Shown here one piece after another: positions 6,297 through 7,123 of a stretch of DNA of 7,123 nucleotides; position 1 is the first letter of the stretch; the number at the start of each line of letters is the position of its first letter. Under the pieces are notes generated by a model, which was given only the letters and a program-made list of their open reading frames with translations, searched no databases and was not told where the DNA came from. Made by a program: the position numbers and the translations under genes. Origin of the DNA: an uncultured Clostridia bacterium. Its GTDB lineage: Bacteria; Bacillota; Clostridia; Christensenellales; CAG-138. The stretch lies in NCBI GenBank assembly GCA_946183765.1, contig CAMHDC010000063.1, positions 1 to 7,123 of the forward strand. Reading direction: 5' to 3'.

Positions 6297-7123
6297 TTAT
6301 TCTTTCTTCTCTTCGCCCTTGGCCTGAAGTTTGGCCTGCTCCTGCTGATACTTCTTCTGGAGCTTCAGGGCCTTGCGCTTCTCCCGCCTGGCTTTGCGCC
6401 TGGCGCCGCCCTTCACGATCAGCACCACCACGCAGACGATGATCCCCAGGAACACCACCCACACGATGATGATGGGCAGATCGGACACGAAGTTGATGCC
6501 GAACCGGGCGAAGCCCTCCTTCACATCCTCCAGGTTCTCTCTGAACCGGCGGGCGATCTCCTGTCCGGCGGTCTCCTTCTCCACGGCGGTCTCCCGCTGT
6601 ACCTCCTGGATGGAGAGGTGCACGGAGGAGTAGGCGATCTGATCGTCGAAGGTGCGCAACGTGGACTCGTAGCTCTCGATCTCATAGAGCACGTCGGAGA
6701 GCCGGTTCTGGATGAGGATGATGTCCTCCACCTTCTCGGCCTTGGCCAGGAGGTCCATCAGCGTCTGCTGCTCGGTGCGAAGGGCCTTCACGTGGCTCTC
6801 CAGATCCACGTAGGTCAAGGTCACGTCCCGGGTGTACAGGTTCTTGTAGGTCACGTTCCCCAGCTCCGACACCTGGTCGCAGAAGGCGTCCAGCTGATCC
6901 GCCGGGATCCGGGCGGTCACGTCCGCGGACCGCATGCGGTTCTTGTTGTAGCTGTTGCCGTTGATGCTGGAGGCTTCCACGTACCCGCCCACGCTGAGGA
7001 TGGACCGGTTCAGGTTCGTGAGGAACTCGTCGAACTCCCGGGTCTGGATGGACAGATCCCCGTTCTTGATGATCTTCCGGCCCGCCGCGTTCCCGGTGAG
7101 GTTGGCGCTCTCCCCGTTTTCCT
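6297..7123 (-). CDS. DUF4349 domain-containing membrane protein (partial, N-terminus beyond window)
   Basis: The reading frame is open to the right edge, so 274 C-terminal residues are visible and the start is missing. A start at 6992 would be a GTG in the middle of the domain and is not real. The visible part begins with a low-complexity linker, then RKIIKNGDLSIQTREFDEFL (15-34), a typical DUF4349 beginning. The domain continues through the VTARIPADQLDAFCDQVSEL region and DVTLTYVDLESHVKALRTEQ, a heptad-like helical region (about 108-158), and the strand SSVHLSIQEV. One membrane helix (about 216-236) follows. The last 38 residues are dense in Lys, Arg, Glu and Gln (KGGARRKARREKRK onward), predicted cytoplasmic and helical. 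DUF4349 proteins usually have an N-terminal signal or lipobox with the domain outside the cell. Their function is unknown; an envelope role is only inferred. A 17-bp hairpin follows the stop. Confidence 0.9.
   Translation of the reverse strand, partial: ENGESANLTGNAAGRKIIKNGDLSIQTREFDEFLTNLNRSILSVGGYVEASSINGNSYNKNRMRSADVTARIPADQLDAFCDQVSELGNVTYKNLYTRDVTLTYVDLESHVKALRTEQQTLMDLLAKAEKVEDIILIQNRLSDVLYEIESYESTLRTFDDQIAYSSVHLSIQEVQRETAVEKETAGQEIARRFRENLEDVKEGFARFGINFVSDLPIIIVWVVFLGIIVCVVVLIVKGGARRKARREKRKALKLQKKYQQEQAKLQAKGEEKKE

Noticed and set aside
4448..6442. 664-codon plus-strand ORF as a gene
   Set aside because: It is antisense to the complete amidohydrolase, has no recognisable domains, and crosses terminator-like hairpins in the gap.
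6297..6992. 231-residue DUF4349 protein starting with GTG at 6992
   Set aside because: The frame continues to the window edge and the DUF4349 domain clearly begins upstream of this codon, so the protein is partial, not short.

Overview
The window is GC-rich with strong purine-rich ribosome binding sites, a lipoprotein-type solute-binding protein and a DUF4349 protein. This suggests a high-GC Gram-positive member of the Clostridia; Oscillospiraceae-like gut anaerobes are my best guess. The guess rests on gene style and composition, not on a marker gene. No mobile element, CRISPR array, tRNA or rRNA was seen.

Layout: the 3' end of a plus-strand phosphohexomutase gene enters at the left edge (1-167) and ends at a hairpin that can serve both strands (194-232). 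Everything to the right is on the minus strand, read from high to low coordinates: a DUF4349 membrane protein cut by the right edge (6297-7123), a 187-bp hairpin-rich noncoding gap, an amidohydrolase of the MTA/SAH deaminase class (4811-6109), a 235-bp gap with dyads and a good promoter, a TAXI-type TRAP solute-binding lipoprotein (3601-4575), a fused TRAP permease (1339-3489), and an extended-SDR NAD-dependent epimerase/dehydratase (253-1233).

The lipoprotein and the fused permease together form one complete TAXI-TRAP importer, probably transcribed from the promoter at 4626-4654. An imperfect hairpin between the two genes may set their expression ratio. A strong intrinsic terminator follows the permease gene, and the epimerase promoter's -35 box lies inside that terminator's T-rich tail. 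The amidohydrolase reads in the same direction just upstream of the importer, so its product could handle something the importer brings in. The separate promoter makes that link only suggestive.

All the protein-coding genes belong to known families; I see no new multi-gene system. The least explained parts are the noncoding gaps at 6110-6296 and 4576-4810, where long dyads and possible structured RNA go beyond what the genes require.
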